The notes under the pieces are model-generated. The model searched no databases and had not been told where the DNA came from. It was given only the letters and a program-made list of their open reading frames with translations. A stretch of 64,000 bases of DNA, from positions 1,426,001 to 1,490,000 of the forward strand of contig NZ_JAGPYQ010000001.1 of the NCBI RefSeq assembly GCF_018070025.1, given 5' to 3'. The stretch comes from Streptomyces liliiviolaceus (lineage in GTDB: Bacteria > Actinomycetota > Actinomycetes > Streptomycetales > Streptomycetaceae). This document shows, one piece after another, positions 7,620-16,227 of this stretch. The position numbers and the translations under genes are program-made. Position 1 is the first letter of the stretch. Each line of letters begins with the position of its first letter.

Positions 7620-8516
7620 ATGGATCAGGTGCCAGGCAGCCCGCAGGGACCGCAGGGTGCCCCGAGTCTGCCCACCTGCTACCGGCATCCGGACCGGGAG
7701 ACCGGCATCAGCTGCACCCGGTGCGAGCGCCCGATCTGTCCCGAGTGCATGATCAACGCCTCGGTCGGCTTCCAGTGCCCGGAGTGCGTACGGGAGGGTT
7801 CCGGCACCGGGCACGCGCCCGGGGCGTCCCAGCCCCGCACCCTCGCGGGCGGCACGGTCACCTCGGACCCCCGGCTCCTCACCAAGATCCTCGTCGGGCT
7901 CAATCTCGCCGTCTATCTGGTCCAGCTCTCCGTGGGCGACCGCTTCACCGACAGCTTCGACCTGATCGGCCGGGCGTTCGTGCCGGTCCTCGGCGATGTC
8001 GAGGGTGTCGCGGAGGGCCAGTGGTACCGGATGGTCACGGCGATGTTCCTGCACGGGAGCTATATCCACATCGCCTTCAACATGCTCAGCCTGTGGTGGA
8101 TCGGCGGCCCCCTGGAGGCGGCGCTCGGCCGCGCCCGCTATCTCGCCCTGTACGTGACGTCCGGCCTCGCGGGCAGCGCGCTCACGTATCTGATCGCCGA
8201 GCCGAACCAGCCCTCGCTCGGCGCCTCCGGAGCGATCTTCGGTCTCTTCGGCGCGACCGCCATCCTGATGCGGCGGCTCAACTACGACATGCGCCCGGTC
8301 ATCGCCCTGCTGGTGATCAACCTGATCTTCACCTTCGGGTGGAGCAACATCGCCTGGGAAGCCCACATCGGCGGTCTCGTCGGTGGTGTCCTCATCGGCT
8401 ACGCGATGGTGCATGCGCCCCGGGAACGACGAGCGCTCATCCAGTACGGCGCGTGTGCGCTGGTACTGCTCGCGGTTGTGGTCATGACACTCATCAGGAC
8501 TGGTCAGCTCACCTGA
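7620..8516 (+). CDS. Rhomboid family intramembrane serine protease with N-terminal zinc finger
   Basis: 298 residues. The cytosolic N-terminus has a B-box-like Cys/His cluster (C20..H23, CTRC 32-35, CPEC 40-43, CPEC 53-56) likely to bind zinc. Six or more membrane helices follow, with the rhomboid signatures: HIAFN (H150, N154) in helix 2, GASGAIFG with catalytic Ser203, and the partner His249 in WEAHIGG. It should cleave membrane protein helices within the bilayer; its substrates are not evident. ATG chosen with GAGGGG upstream. It is convergent with crgA across a DnaA-box-rich spacer. Confidence 0.95.
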   Translation: MDQVPGSPQGPQGAPSLPTCYRHPDRETGISCTRCERPICPECMINASVGFQCPECVREGSGTGHAPGASQPRTLAGGTVTSDPRLLTKILVGLNLAVYLVQLSVGDRFTDSFDLIGRAFVPVLGDVEGVAEGQWYRMVTAMFLHGSYIHIAFNMLSLWWIGGPLEAALGRARYLALYVTSGLAGSALTYLIAEPNQPSLGASGAIFGLFGATAILMRRLNYDMRPVIALLVINLIFTFGWSNIAWEAHIGGLVGGVLIGYAMVHAPRERRALIQYGACALVLLAVVVMTLIRTGQLT

Positions 8517-8525
8517 GCGTCCACG

Positions 8526-8749
8526 TTGTCCACAGACCGTGGCGGATCTTGTGCATGCTGTGGGGGAACAAGTGTGCCCCCTGTCGCTGACCTGGGTTTC
8601 CCCAGGCAGGACAGGGGGCGAACATGCTTCCGGATCCCAGTAGGTCAGTCACACCGGCGTCAACATGACGGCAGTCCCGAGAGGGTTATCCACAGATCTT
8701 CTGACCTTTTCCCCACTGTGGAAATCGCTGTGGATAACTCAGTGGACAA
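8526..8749. other. Cluster of four DnaA boxes
   Basis: TTGTCCACA at 8526-8534, TTATCCACA at 8686-8694, TTATCCACA on the minus strand at 8729-8737, and TTGTCCACT on the minus strand at 8741-8749. The first three match DnaA consensus exactly. They lie between convergent stops, where a promoter role is unlikely, suggesting titration or a DnaA-binding function. Confidence 0.75.
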
Positions 8750-8818
8750 CTTGGGCCAGGGCTTGCGGACAAGGGCTCGCACAGACTCCGTGCAAGCCCT
8801 CGGTACTCCGGGTGGGAG

Positions 8819-9073
8819 TTACTTCCACTGGGTGGAGACGCCGAATCCCGCCGCGATGAAGCCGAAGCCGACCACGATGTTCCAGTTGCCCAGAGAGTCG
8901 ATCGGCAGCGAGCCGTCCGTCACGTAGAACACGACGATCCAGGCGAGGCCGATGAGGAACATGGCCAGCATGACCGGGGCGACCCAGGCACGGCTGTTCA
9001 GCTTGATGTTGGTCGCCTGCTTCGCCGGCGGCGGCGTGTAGTCGGCCTTCTTGCGGATACGTGACTTCGGCAC
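8819..9073 (-). CDS. crgA: Cell division inhibitor CrgA
   Basis: The 84-residue protein begins [16 protein letters not shown], a hallmark of actinobacterial CrgA, and has two transmembrane helices ([20 protein letters not shown] and [13 protein letters not shown]) joined by a short loop with DSLGNWNI, ending in TQWK. CrgA coordinates septum formation: in Streptomyces it delays FtsZ ring assembly in aerial hyphae, and in mycobacteria it bridges FtsZ, FtsQ, FtsI and PBPs. Its gene sits between rhomboid and DUF881 genes, close to the pbpA-rodA-pknB operon, as in other actinobacteria. Confidence 0.96.
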   Translation of the reverse strand: MPKSRIRKKADYTPPPAKQATNIKLNSRAWVAPVMLAMFLIGLAWIVVFYVTDGSLPIDSLGNWNIVVGFGFIAAGFGVSTQWK

Positions 9074-9150
9074 GAGGGTCTCTCCTGTCGATGCGCTGCG
9101 TGGCCGCGCAGGGAACGTGGGCTGCCGAAGCAGCGTACAAGGGGACTCCC

Positions 9151-9162
9151 AGGACCTGTCCT
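9151..9162. promoter_or_regulatory. Small inverted repeat between crgA and DUF881 gene
   Basis: AGGAC-CT-GTCCT in the divergent promoter gap; GCTGC-CGAA-GCAGC lies 20 bases to its left. Meaning unknown. Confidence 0.25.
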
Positions 9163-9224
9163 AGTGCTCCCCCGGGCGTCCGTTAGCGTAGTGCTTCCGC
9201 GGCGCCGAAGGAGATAAGGGTACG

Positions 9225-10004
9225 TTGAGCAATTCTGCCGACTCTCCCCGGCCGGGTTCCGGCCCCGACCGTATCCGGCGATTCCGGCCGGTGCGGTTGC
9301 TGACCATGGCCGTCTTCGCACTGGCCGGGCTGATCTTCTTCACCAGCTTCGACACGGCCAACGGCACCAACATCCGTACCGACGCCTCGCTGCTCAAGCT
9401 CTCCGACCTCATCCAGGAGCGCAGCCACAAGAACGGACAGCTCGACGAGAGCAACGGTTCGCTGCGCGACGACGTCGAGACCCTCGCCGAGCGGGACAAC
9501 GGCAGCACCGCGGCGGAGGCGGCCAAGCTCGCCGCCCTGGAGAAGCACGCGGGTACCCAGAAGCTCAAGGGCGAGGCCCTCACCGTCACGCTCAACGACG
9601 CGCCCCCGAACGCGACGGCCAAGCTCCCCGGCTACCCCGAGCCGCAGCCCGACTACCTGGTCATCCACCAGCAGGACCTGCAGGCCGTGGTCAACGCCCT
9701 GTGGCAGGGCGGTGCCAAGGGCATCAAGGTCATGGACCAGCGGCTGATCTCCACCAGCGCCGTCCGCTGCGTCGGCAACACCCTGATCCTCCAGGGCCGC
9801 GTCTACTCGCCCCCGTACAAGGTCCAGGCGATCGGTGACCCGGAGAAGCTCCAGAAGTCCCTCTCGGCGTCCCCGGCGATCCAGAACTACATGGTGTACG
9901 TCAATGTCTACGGGCTCGGCTGGAAGGTCGAGGAGGACGGGACGCGCACCATGCCCGGCTACACGGGCACGGTGGACCTCCACTACGCGAAGCCCGTGGA
10001 GTAG
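9225..10004 (+). CDS. DUF881 family membrane protein
   Basis: The 259-residue product starts at TTG, supported by AAGGAG eleven bases upstream and by the absence of another good start. One transmembrane helix (LLTMAVFALAGLIFFTSF, about residues 25-43) follows a basic cytosolic tail. A predicted coiled coil comes next (LKLSDLIQERSHKNGQLDE through LAALEKHAG), and then the DUF881 domain with LTVTLNDAP, DLQAVVNALWQGGAKGIKVMDQRL and the Cys of AVRCVGNTLILQG. The family is usually found near crgA and sortase or division genes in actinobacteria. Function is unknown, and an extracytoplasmic structural role is a guess. Confidence 0.9.
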   Translation: MSNSADSPRPGSGPDRIRRFRPVRLLTMAVFALAGLIFFTSFDTANGTNIRTDASLLKLSDLIQERSHKNGQLDESNGSLRDDVETLAERDNGSTAAEAAKLAALEKHAGTQKLKGEALTVTLNDAPPNATAKLPGYPEPQPDYLVIHQQDLQAVVNALWQGGAKGIKVMDQRLISTSAVRCVGNTLILQGRVYSPPYKVQAIGDPEKLQKSLSASPAIQNYMVYVNVYGLGWKVEEDGTRTMPGYTGTVDLHYAKPVE

Positions 10005-10109
10005 CGGGGCGGCGGATCCGATGTCCAAGACTTCCCAAGGTCCCGTGCGGCGGGGGCCGTTGGGGTAGAAGGCTGTGGAGAACGGGAACAGCTGCCGCTG
10101 GGGGACCTT

Positions 10110-10817
10110 GTGTCGGTGCGAATCGTCGTCAGGACGTTCAGCGAGCTGTGCATCACGGTCGGCACGGTGATCGTGCTCTTCGTGGTCTACGTGCTGTTCT
10201 GGACGGGTGTGAAGGCCGACACCGCGATGGACGACCAGATCGAGCAGCTGCAGGAACAGTGGGCGAAAAGCTCCGCAGCGGCCGAGCCCGGCGGATCGAC
10301 CACTACGGAGAGCCCGGACAAGGCTCCGGAGAAGCCCGCCGCGTACCAGGACGGGCGGCCGTTCGCCGTCATGTACATCCCCAGGCTTGGTTTCACGTGG
10401 AACAAGCCCGTGCTCGAAGGCACGAAGACGAAGACGCTCAAGAAGGGCCTGGGCCACTACGCGAACACCGCGCAGCTCGGGCAGCGGGGCAATTTCGCCG
10501 TCGCCGGCCACCGCCGGACGTACGGGGACCCGTTCAAGGACTTCCCCCGGCTGCGCCCCGGGGACCCGGTGGTGCTGACCGACGGCACGTCCTGGTTCAC
10601 GTACCGCATCGACACCAAGCCCTATCGGACGCTGCCGAGTGACACAGCAGTCATCGACCCCGTCCCGAGGAAGTCCGGGTACACGCGAGAGGGCCGTTAT
10701 CTGACGCTGACCACGTGCGACCCCGAATGGGGCCACAGCCACCGGTTGATCGTCTGGGCACACCTTGACGAAACCCAGCCCGTGGAGGCTGGGAAACCGG
10801 AGGCTCTGCGCCGTTAG
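10110..10817 (+). CDS. Class E sortase (first of three)
   Basis: 235 residues: one N-terminal transmembrane helix (VGTVIVLFVVYVLFWTGV, about 17-34), a short linker, then the sortase beta-barrel. Catalytic residues are visible: His134 in AGHRR, Cys203 in TLTTC and Arg212 in SHRLIVW. Class E sortases anchor LAXTG-type surface proteins to lipid II-derived peptidoglycan in high-GC Gram-positives. GTG start, GGGGA upstream. A one-mismatch parS lies inside the coding sequence. It is the first gene of a tight cluster running to 13.96 kb and is probably SCO3853-like by order. Confidence 0.93.
   Translation: MSVRIVVRTFSELCITVGTVIVLFVVYVLFWTGVKADTAMDDQIEQLQEQWAKSSAAAEPGGSTTTESPDKAPEKPAAYQDGRPFAVMYIPRLGFTWNKPVLEGTKTKTLKKGLGHYANTAQLGQRGNFAVAGHRRTYGDPFKDFPRLRPGDPVVLTDGTSWFTYRIDTKPYRTLPSDTAVIDPVPRKSGYTREGRYLTLTTCDPEWGHSHRLIVWAHLDETQPVEAGKPEALRR
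10390..10403. other. parS variant (one mismatch) inside sortase gene
   Basis: GTTTCACGTGGAAC differs from consensus at one base and encodes part of GFTWN. Single-mismatch parS copies are known in Streptomyces near oriC. Confidence 0.7.
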
Positions 10818-10869
10818 TCTGAGTGGGTACGGCGTGAGTCTGGTGCCGTGGTGCGACGGAAGGGACGGC

Positions 10870-11031
10870 ATGTACGGCTTTATCTGGCGGCTTCTGCCGG
10901 GGAACACGTGGATCAAGGCACTGCTCTCGATCGTGCTGGTCCTCGCGGTGGTCTACGTGCTCTTCCAGTACGTCTTCCCGTGGGCCGAACCGCTGCTCCC
11001 CTTCAACGATGTGACGGTGGACAACCAGTGA
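10870..11031 (+). CDS. Single-pass membrane micropeptide (53 aa)
   Basis: ATG with GGAAGGGA upstream opens MYGFIWRLLPGNTWIKALLS, then a transmembrane helix (LLSIVLVLAVVYVLFQYVF) and a short extracytoplasmic tail ending in VDNQ. Its stop overlaps the GTG of the following amidotransferase gene by four bases, so the two should be translationally coupled. Strong start signal, coupling and hydrophobicity support a real gene. Position between sortases suggests a membrane-associated helper, but no function is known. Confidence 0.8.
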   Translation: MYGFIWRLLPGNTWIKALLSIVLVLAVVYVLFQYVFPWAEPLLPFNDVTVDNQ

Positions 11032-11666
11032 CCGCGCGGATCCTCGTCGTCGACAACTACGACAGCTTCGTCTACAACCTGGTCCAGTACCTCTACCAGC
11101 TCGGCGCCGAGTGCGAGGTGCTGCGCAACGACGAGGTGGCGATGGCGCACGCGCAGGACGGGTTCGACGGCGTGCTGCTGTCGCCCGGACCGGGCACGCC
11201 CGAGGAGGCCGGGGTCTGCGTCGACATGGTCCGGCACTGCGCCGCGACCGGGGTCCCCGTCTTCGGGGTCTGCCTCGGGATGCAGTCGATGCAGGTGGCG
11301 TACGGCGGGGTGGTGGACCGCGCCCCCGAGCTGCTGCACGGCAAGACCTCGCTCGTCGAGCACGCGGGCCGGGGCGTGTTCGCCGGACTGCCCTCGCCCT
11401 TCACCGCCACGCGCTACCACTCGCTGGCCGCCGAGCCGGGGACCGTGCCGGCCGACCTTGAGGTCACGGCCCGTACCCACGACGGGATCATCATGGGTCT
11501 CAGACATCGCGAACTCCCGGTCGAGGGAGTGCAGTTCCACCCCGAGTCCGTGCTGACCGAACACGGTCACCGCATGCTGGCCAACTGGCTGGCCGAGTGC
11601 GGCGACCAGGGAGCCGTGGCCAGGTCGGCGGGGCTCGCCCCGGTGGTGGGCAGGGTCACGGCGTGA
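11028..11666 (+). CDS. Glutamine amidotransferase, PabA/TrpG type
   Basis: 212 residues forming a class I glutamine amidotransferase: LVVDNYDSFVYNLVQYL, LSPGPGTPEEAG (oxyanion loop), catalytic Cys82 in GVCLGMQSM, and His171/Glu173 in VQFHPES. Such subunits release ammonia from glutamine for aminodeoxychorismate (folate) or anthranilate (tryptophan) synthase. The chorismate-binding partner PabB/TrpE is not in the window, and the gene overlaps its neighbours on both sides within the sortase cluster. It may supply PabA for folate synthesis from an unlinked PabB. The cell-wall context is odd and may only reflect conserved synteny. Confidence 0.9.
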   Translation: MTARILVVDNYDSFVYNLVQYLYQLGAECEVLRNDEVAMAHAQDGFDGVLLSPGPGTPEEAGVCVDMVRHCAATGVPVFGVCLGMQSMQVAYGGVVDRAPELLHGKTSLVEHAGRGVFAGLPSPFTATRYHSLAAEPGTVPADLEVTARTHDGIIMGLRHRELPVEGVQFHPESVLTEHGHRMLANWLAECGDQGAVARSAGLAPVVGRVTA

Positions 11667-13147
11667 CCGCGCTGCGCCCCGAGCGCGACAGTGCCGCCCC
11701 GTACGGCGAGGACGCCGGGTACGGGAGCGCTGCGGCGTTCGAGGCGCCGGGTGCCGGCGGCGCCATGCGGGCCGCCGTGGACGGGCTGGCGGACCCGCTC
11801 AGCGATCCCCTGCCGGGCCGACGGCAGCCCGCGGCGCCGGAGCAGGGGTGGTACGACCCGCAGACGTACGCACCGGACTGGAGCGTCGGGCAGAACGCCC
11901 AGAGCACCTCGACGTACGCGGATCCGGCGGGCCGTGGGCAGGCGGAGCCCGCGCACGGCTATTCGGCACCGGCCGCGCCGCAACAGCCGTACGCGGCACC
12001 CCAGGCACACGCGCACACTCAGCAGCCCTACGCGCAGCAGCCCCAGCCCCAGCAGGCGTACGGGCAGGCGCAGTCGGGGTACCCCGGCTACCAGGAGCCG
12101 CGGCCGCAGTACGGCGAGGCGTACGCGCCCGCCGCCCCGGTCGCGCCCGCCGCCCAGCCGCTGCCGGACGCCCAGCCCTACACACCGTCGTACGAGCCTT
12201 CTCCGTCCGCCGAAGAGACCGTCGCCCTGCGCGTCGCCGACATCGGGTCCATAGCGAGCCGTCAGAAGCCCTCAGCGGCCTCTGAGGGCCCCGTGGCGGC
12301 TCCGGGGCCCTCGGGGGCCCCGGGAGGCCGCGCGGCCCGGCGCAAGGCCTCCAGGCGCCACGGACGGCACGGCGGGGCCGACACCGGCGGGATGCACGAG
12401 GAGCAGACGGAGGCCGACGCGGCCGACGCGCCCGTCTCGCGCGCGGCGGCCCGGCGCGCGGCGAAGGCGCGCAAGCCCGGGGCGGCCGTGATGGCGAGCC
12501 GCGCGATCGGCGAGGTGTTCATCACCACCGGTGTACTGATGCTGCTGTTCGTGACCTACCAGCTGTACTGGACGAACATACGGGCCCACGCGCAGGCCGA
12601 CAGCGAGGCCAGCAGCCTCCAGGACGACTGGGCGAGCGGCAAGGGCGCTCCGGGCACGTTCGAGCCGGGGCAGGGCTTCGCCCTGCTGCACATCCCCAAG
12701 CTCGACGTCGTCGTCCCGATCGCCGAGGGCACCGACAAGAAGCGGGTCCTGGACCGCGGCATGGTGGGCCACTACGCCGAGGACGGCGTGAAGACCGCGA
12801 TGCCGGACGCCAAGAAGGGCAACTTCGGGCTCGCGGGCCACCGCAACACCCACGGCGAACCGTTCCGCTACATCAACCGTCTCAAGCCGGGCGACGCGAT
12901 CGTCGTGGAGACGCAGAACAAGTACTTCGTCTACAAGATGGCCTCGATCCTGCCGGTGACGCCACCGAGCAACACGTCTGTCCTGGACGCGGTTCCCAAG
13001 GGATCGACCTTCAAGTCGGCGGGCCGCTACATCACTCTCACCACCTGCACCCCGGAATTCACCAGTAAGTACCGGATGATCGTCTGGGGCACGATGGTCG
13101 AGGAACGATCGCGCGACAAGGGCAAACCGGACGAACTCGTCGGCTGA
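11663..13147 (+). CDS. srtE1: Class E sortase with long Pro/Gln-rich cytosolic region (SrtE1-like)
   Basis: The GTG start overlaps the preceding stop by four bases. The 494-residue protein has an unusual first half: about 280 residues of low-complexity Pro, Gln, Tyr, Ala and later Arg-rich sequence (QPYAQQPQPQQAYGQAQSG and similar). It then has a transmembrane helix (about 284-305) and a sortase domain with His393 (LAGHRNTHG), Cys462 (TLTTC) and Arg471 (KYRMIVW). In S. coelicolor SrtE1 (SCO3850) and SrtE2 anchor long chaplins, which recognise LAXTG, and are needed for aerial growth. I infer orthology from order next to pknB. The disordered cytosolic part might interact with other proteins. 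Confidence 0.9.
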   Translation: MTALRPERDSAAPYGEDAGYGSAAAFEAPGAGGAMRAAVDGLADPLSDPLPGRRQPAAPEQGWYDPQTYAPDWSVGQNAQSTSTYADPAGRGQAEPAHGYSAPAAPQQPYAAPQAHAHTQQPYAQQPQPQQAYGQAQSGYPGYQEPRPQYGEAYAPAAPVAPAAQPLPDAQPYTPSYEPSPSAEETVALRVADIGSIASRQKPSAASEGPVAAPGPSGAPGGRAARRKASRRHGRHGGADTGGMHEEQTEADAADAPVSRAAARRAAKARKPGAAVMASRAIGEVFITTGVLMLLFVTYQLYWTNIRAHAQADSEASSLQDDWASGKGAPGTFEPGQGFALLHIPKLDVVVPIAEGTDKKRVLDRGMVGHYAEDGVKTAMPDAKKGNFGLAGHRNTHGEPFRYINRLKPGDAIVVETQNKYFVYKMASILPVTPPSNTSVLDAVPKGSTFKSAGRYITLTTCTPEFTSKYRMIVWGTMVEERSRDKGKPDELVG

Positions 13148-13221
13148 CCGCGCGGGCACCCTCCTGAACACCTTTCTGAACATCTGAACAGCTCTCTGAG
13201 ACACCAGACGGGGAAAACGCA

Positions 13222-13962
13222 GTGGCAGCGACGACCGACCACGAAGAGCACACGGACGCGCCGGCGTCCCCGCCCGCGCCGCGGCGCCGCGGCGGCGGCC
13301 CGATCGCGACGGCCGTCAGCGTCCTGGGCGAACTCCTCATCACGGCGGGCCTGGTCCTCGGCCTGTTCGTCGTCTACTCCCTGTGGTGGACGAACGTGAT
13401 CGCGGACCGCGAGGCCGACAAGCAGGGCGACAAGGTGCGCGACCACTGGGCCGAGGACCGCGGTCCGGTCGGCCTGGACACCAAGGACGGCATCGGCTTC
13501 CTGCACGTCCCGGCGATGAAGAACGGCGAGGTGCTGGTCAAGAAGGGCACCGCCACGAAGCTGCTCAACAACGGCATCGCCGGCTACTACACGAACCCCG
13601 TCAAGTCCGCGCTCCCGCAGGACGAGAAGGGCAATTTCTCGCTGGCCGCCCACCGTGACGGGCACGGCGCGAAGTTCCACAACATCGACAAGCTCAAGAA
13701 GGGCGACGCGATCGTCTTCGAGACCAAGGACGACTGGTACGTCTACAAGGTCTACGCGACGCTTCCGGAGACGTCGAAGTACAACGTCAACGTCCTCGGG
13801 GCGGTCCCCAAGGAGTCGGGGAAGGCGAAGGCGGGCCGCTACATCACGCTGACGACCTGCACGCCGGTCTACACGTCCCGCTACCGGTACGTGGTCTGGG
13901 GCGAGCTGGACCGCGTGGAGAAGGTCGACGACGAACGGACGCCCCCGGCGGAGCTGCGCTGA
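13222..13962 (+). CDS. srtE2: Class E sortase (SrtE2-like)
   Basis: 246 residues: a short charged N-terminus, transmembrane helix about 33-55 (LGELLITAGLVLGLFVVYSLWW), then a sortase fold with His144 (LAAHRDGHG), Cys213 (TLTTC) and Arg222 (SRYRYVVW). The histidine motif is AAHR rather than the AGHR of the other two sortases. The GTG lies 75 bases after the previous stop. By position next to pknB it corresponds to SCO3849 (SrtE2). A perfect 19-bp hairpin ends the cluster. Confidence 0.92.
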   Translation: MAATTDHEEHTDAPASPPAPRRRGGGPIATAVSVLGELLITAGLVLGLFVVYSLWWTNVIADREADKQGDKVRDHWAEDRGPVGLDTKDGIGFLHVPAMKNGEVLVKKGTATKLLNNGIAGYYTNPVKSALPQDEKGNFSLAAHRDGHGAKFHNIDKLKKGDAIVFETKDDWYVYKVYATLPETSKYNVNVLGAVPKESGKAKAGRYITLTTCTPVYTSRYRYVVWGELDRVEKVDDERTPPAELR

Positions 13963-13989
13963 CGGCTCCCGTAGGAGCCCCCGTACGAC

Positions 13990-14032
13990 GAAGAGGCCCT
14001 GGCCCCCCTGTGAGGGGGGCCAGGGCCTCTTC
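13990..14032. terminator. Bidirectional terminator between srtE2 and pknB
   Basis: A perfect 19-bp stem (13990-14008 with 14014-14032) beginning GAAGAGGCCCTGG, 5-nt loop TGTGA, lies between convergent genes. Confidence 0.9.
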
Positions 14033-14057
14033 GTGCGGTCGGTGCGGTTGCCGGGCG

Positions 14058-16058
14058 TCAGCCCGAGCCGCCTCCGAGGAAGCCGCCGCCGTTGCCGCCG
14101 CCGTTGTTCCCGCCGCCGGTGTCGACCGTGACGAGGTTGACCTTGTCGCCGGCCTTCACCTCGTTGCCCTGACCGGGGTCGCTGGCGAGGACGATGGCGT
14201 TGTCGTCCTGCGATCCGTTGACGTTGCCGAGCTGGAGCTGACTCTGCGAGAGGACCTGCTTCGCCTGCGCGAGGGTCATCTGGGTCACCTTCGGCATGGC
14301 GAACTTCTGCGGCTCCTCTTCCTGCTTCTTCTTGCCGATCTGGATGGTGACCGTCGACCCCGGGTCGGCCGGCGAGCCCGCCTGCGGCGAGGTCGCGACG
14401 ACCTTGCCGACCAGGTTGTCGTCGTCGGTCTCCACCTCTGTGCAGGTACCCGTCAGATCGTTCTGTTCCATCTGGGCCTTGGCCTGGTCACAGCTCTGAC
14501 CGCCGACGTCGGGAACGGTGGACTGTTCCTTCTCCTTGGCGACGGTGAGCGTGATCGTGGAGCCCTTCTCGACCTCTTCGCCCGAGGACGGGTCCTGGTC
14601 GAGGACGGTGCCGGGGTCCTCGCTGGACTCCTTGCTCTCCGTCTTGACCTCGAACTCGTACTTATCGCTCTCAAGCTTCTTGGTCGCGGCGTCCACGGAG
14701 TCGTCGATGACGTTGGGAACCGCCACCTTCGGCGCCCCCGTCGACACCGTCAGGGTGATCGTGTCGCCCTTCTTGACCTGGGTCTTCGCGGCCGGGCTCT
14801 GGTCGCAGACGCTGCCCTTGACCGTGTTCTCGCACGGCTTGCGGTTGATCGTGAGTTCGAGCTCGCGATTGGTCGCCTGCTGTTTGGCGTCGGCCTCGGT
14901 CCGGTTCACGAAGTTCGGCGCGTCGAACGTGTTGTTCCCGCTGCCGCCGTCCCCGGTGAACGCCCACTTGCCGATGAGGATCGCGCCGATCAGCACGAGC
15001 ACACCGGCGACGACCAGGAGGATCGTCGAGGTGTTGCTCTTCTTCTGCTGGCGGCGCCGGCCGGCCCGGTCGTCGTAGCCGAAGGCCCCGTCGTCCGGGT
15101 TCTGCGGAGGCAGCATCGTGGTGTGCTGGCCGTCCGAGGAGCGCAGGGCGGTGGTCGGCTGGTCGTCCGGGTAGCCGCCGTAGCCGACCGAGCCCATGGC
15201 GGCGGTGGCCGCGACCGGCTGGCCGTCGAGGCAGGCCTCGATGTCCATCCGCATCTCGTCGGCGGACTGGTAGCGGTAGTCCGGGTCCTTGGTCAGCGCC
15301 TTCAGGACGATGGCGTCCATCTCGGGCGTGATCTCGGGGTCGAAGACGCTCGGCGGCTGCGGCTCCTCGCGCACGTGTTGGTACGCGACCGCCACCGGGG
15401 AGTCCCCGATGAACGGCGGGCGCACCGTCAGGAGCTCGTACAGCAGACAACCCGCCGAGTACAGGTCGGAGCGGGCGTCGACCGGCTCGCCCTTCGCCTG
15501 CTCCGGAGAGAGGTACTGCGCGGTCCCTATGACCGCCGCGGTCTGCGTCATCGTCATACCGGAGTCGCCCATCGCGCGGGCGATGCCGAAGTCCATGACC
15601 TTGACCTGGCCGTTGCGCGTCAGCATGACGTTCGCGGGCTTGATGTCGCGGTGCACGATGCCGGCGCGGTGCGAGTACTCAAGGGCCTGGAGGATGCCGA
15701 TGGTCATCTCCAGGGTGCGCTCGGGCAGCAGCTTGCGCCCGGAGTGCAGCAGTTCGCGCAGCGTGGACCCGTCGACGTACTCCATCACGATGTACGGGAT
15801 GGAGATGCCCTCGATGTAGTCCTCACCCGTGTCGTACACGGCGACGATCGCGGGATGGTTGAGCGAGGCGGCCGACTGGGCCTCCCGGCGGAACCGGGCC
15901 TGGAACGACGGGTCGCGCGCGAGGTCCGCTCGCAGCGTCTTCACCGCTACCGTGCGGCCGAGCCGGGTGTCATGGGCGAGGTGTACCTCCGCCATGCCAC
16001 CACGGCCGAGCACGTGGCCCAGCTCGTACCGGCCGCCGAGGCGACGCGGCTCTTCCAT
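14058..16058 (-). CDS. pknB: Ser/Thr protein kinase PknB with four PASTA domains
   Basis: 666 residues. Kinase domain: GRGGMAEV (18-25), Lys40, HRDIKPAN (136-143), DFG (156-158), activation loop GMTMTQTAAVIGTAQYLSPEQA whose Thr residues are likely autophosphorylated. After a linker with several Thr there is one transmembrane helix (ILLVVAGVLVLIGAILIG, about 345-365), then four PASTA repeats (FVNRTEADAK, PNVIDDSVDAA, PDVGGQSCDQA, PKVTQMTLAQA) that sense muropeptides or lipid II. The tail is Gly/Asn-rich. Last gene of the fhaA operon; a 168-base gap with a palindrome precedes it, so it may also have its own promoter. Controls peptidoglycan growth in actinobacteria. Confidence 0.97.
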   Translation of the reverse strand: MEEPRRLGGRYELGHVLGRGGMAEVHLAHDTRLGRTVAVKTLRADLARDPSFQARFRREAQSAASLNHPAIVAVYDTGEDYIEGISIPYIVMEYVDGSTLRELLHSGRKLLPERTLEMTIGILQALEYSHRAGIVHRDIKPANVMLTRNGQVKVMDFGIARAMGDSGMTMTQTAAVIGTAQYLSPEQAKGEPVDARSDLYSAGCLLYELLTVRPPFIGDSPVAVAYQHVREEPQPPSVFDPEITPEMDAIVLKALTKDPDYRYQSADEMRMDIEACLDGQPVAATAAMGSVGYGGYPDDQPTTALRSSDGQHTTMLPPQNPDDGAFGYDDRAGRRRQQKKSNTSTILLVVAGVLVLIGAILIGKWAFTGDGGSGNNTFDAPNFVNRTEADAKQQATNRELELTINRKPCENTVKGSVCDQSPAAKTQVKKGDTITLTVSTGAPKVAVPNVIDDSVDAATKKLESDKYEFEVKTESKESSEDPGTVLDQDPSSGEEVEKGSTITLTVAKEKEQSTVPDVGGQSCDQAKAQMEQNDLTGTCTEVETDDDNLVGKVVATSPQAGSPADPGSTVTIQIGKKKQEEEPQKFAMPKVTQMTLAQAKQVLSQSQLQLGNVNGSQDDNAIVLASDPGQGNEVKAGDKVNLVTVDTGGGNNGGGNGGGFLGGGSG

Positions 16059-16089
16059 AGCTACCTACCAGCCTTTTCCGACGGTCCCG

Positions 16090-16106
16090 ACCACACCACG
16101 TGTGGT
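16090..16106. promoter_or_regulatory. Inverted repeat upstream of pknB
   Basis: ACCACAC-CAC-GTGTGGT, 7-bp perfect arms, 31 bases before the pknB ATG. Possible operator or leader hairpin. Confidence 0.35.
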
Positions 16107-16227
16107 CCGGCGGTGTGCTGTCCGGGCATACCGTACCCGGACCGCCTTGACTGACCTGGCCACAACCGTCACCCGATACAGGACCGGTATCGCAACGTGC
16201 ACCGATGTGAAGGGGACGTGAGCGGGG

